Of a DNA stretch of 25,713 bases, positions 25,589 through 25,713 are shown piece after piece; the stretch's first letter is position 1; every line of letters starts with the position of its first letter. The position numbers and the translations under genes are program-made. Below the pieces are notes generated by a model, which saw only the letters and a list, made by a program, of their open reading frames with translations, searched no databases and had not been told where the DNA came from. Source of the stretch: Blastocladiella britannica (Eukaryota; Blastocladiomycota; Blastocladiomycetes; Blastocladiales; Blastocladiaceae); contig MU624756.1 in assembly GCA_025349905.2 (NCBI GenBank), positions 1 to 25,713 of the forward strand, in the 5' to 3' direction.

Positions 25589-25713
25589 CTTGTTTTTTAT
25601 TATGTATTTTTTTGTTCGCTTTGGTGTATACTTTTGAAAAGATGGGAAAGGTGTGTATATTGACTTTTTCATGAAAAATGAAACAAAGCAAAGAGCCAGC
25701 GCCAAAGTTTGCC
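25589..25713 (-). promoter_or_regulatory. Upstream region of the ATP-grasp gene, cut by the window edge
   Basis: The sequence is AT-rich with A-tracts next to the start codon, read on the minus strand. The frame is open to 25705 but the composition looks non-coding. Confidence 0.35.

Overview
The window is eukaryotic nuclear DNA from a compact, GC-rich genome. It shows short introns (55 to 88 nt) with recognisable branch sites, AT-rich intergenic gaps often under 150 bp, poly-A just before many start codons, and a full set of eukaryotic housekeeping genes. A lanosterol 14-alpha-demethylase (CYP51/ERG11), an Ssh4/Ear1-like SPRY adaptor, fungal-style CTGAC branch sites, and retention of pICln and dynactin Arp11 suggest a fungus. 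An early-diverging zoosporic lineage such as Blastocladiomycota or Chytridiomycota is my inference; nothing here fixes the species.

Layout. 1-444: 3' end of an unrecognised gene. 617-3193 (-): large Ser-rich multi-pass membrane protein. 3548-4384 (+): E2 ubiquitin-conjugating enzyme UBC8/UBE2H, five exons. 4719-6392 (+): CYP51. 6476-7746 (-): CCR4-NOT subunit NOT2. 7880-8871 (+): pICln. 8878-9883 (-): pyrroline-5-carboxylate-reductase-like/NOXRED1-like protein. 10041-11703 (+): bystin/Enp1. 11704-13041: 1.3 kb not confidently assigned, with a weak RNase P/MRP RNA candidate and weak ORFs. 13042-14777 (-): Ssh4-like membrane SPRY protein. 14839-16933 (-): dynactin Arp11/ACTR10. 16989-18639 (-): U1-70K. 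18780-19620 (+): U2AF35. 19667-22055 (+): divergent citrate-synthase-like protein. 22083-23583 (-): Ssf1/PPAN. 23723-23992 (+): mitochondrial bL36. 24193-25588 (-): D-Ala-D-Ala-ligase-like ATP-grasp protein.

Functional themes. Several genes belong to RNA metabolism and ribosome production: pICln (Sm-protein assembly), U1-70K and U2AF35 (5' and 3' splice-site recognition), NOT2 (mRNA decay), bystin and Ssf1/PPAN (40S and 60S maturation), and bL36m (mitoribosome). This looks like ordinary housekeeping density, not an operon or a dedicated gene cluster. I re-spliced every multi-exon gene by hand. All joins preserve frame and restore the family sequence, except one Ddl-like junction that needs a GC donor or a weak alternative.

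The best leads are: a citrate-synthase homologue that has lost the loop carrying a catalytic histidine and gained a 220-residue tail; a marked preference for GTAC at 5' splice sites; a head-to-head U1-70K/U2AF35 gene pair; a D-Ala-D-Ala-ligase-like ATP-grasp gene with introns; and the unresolved 11.7-13.0 kb region. I found no mobile element, CRISPR array, tRNA or rRNA, and no convincing new multi-gene system.
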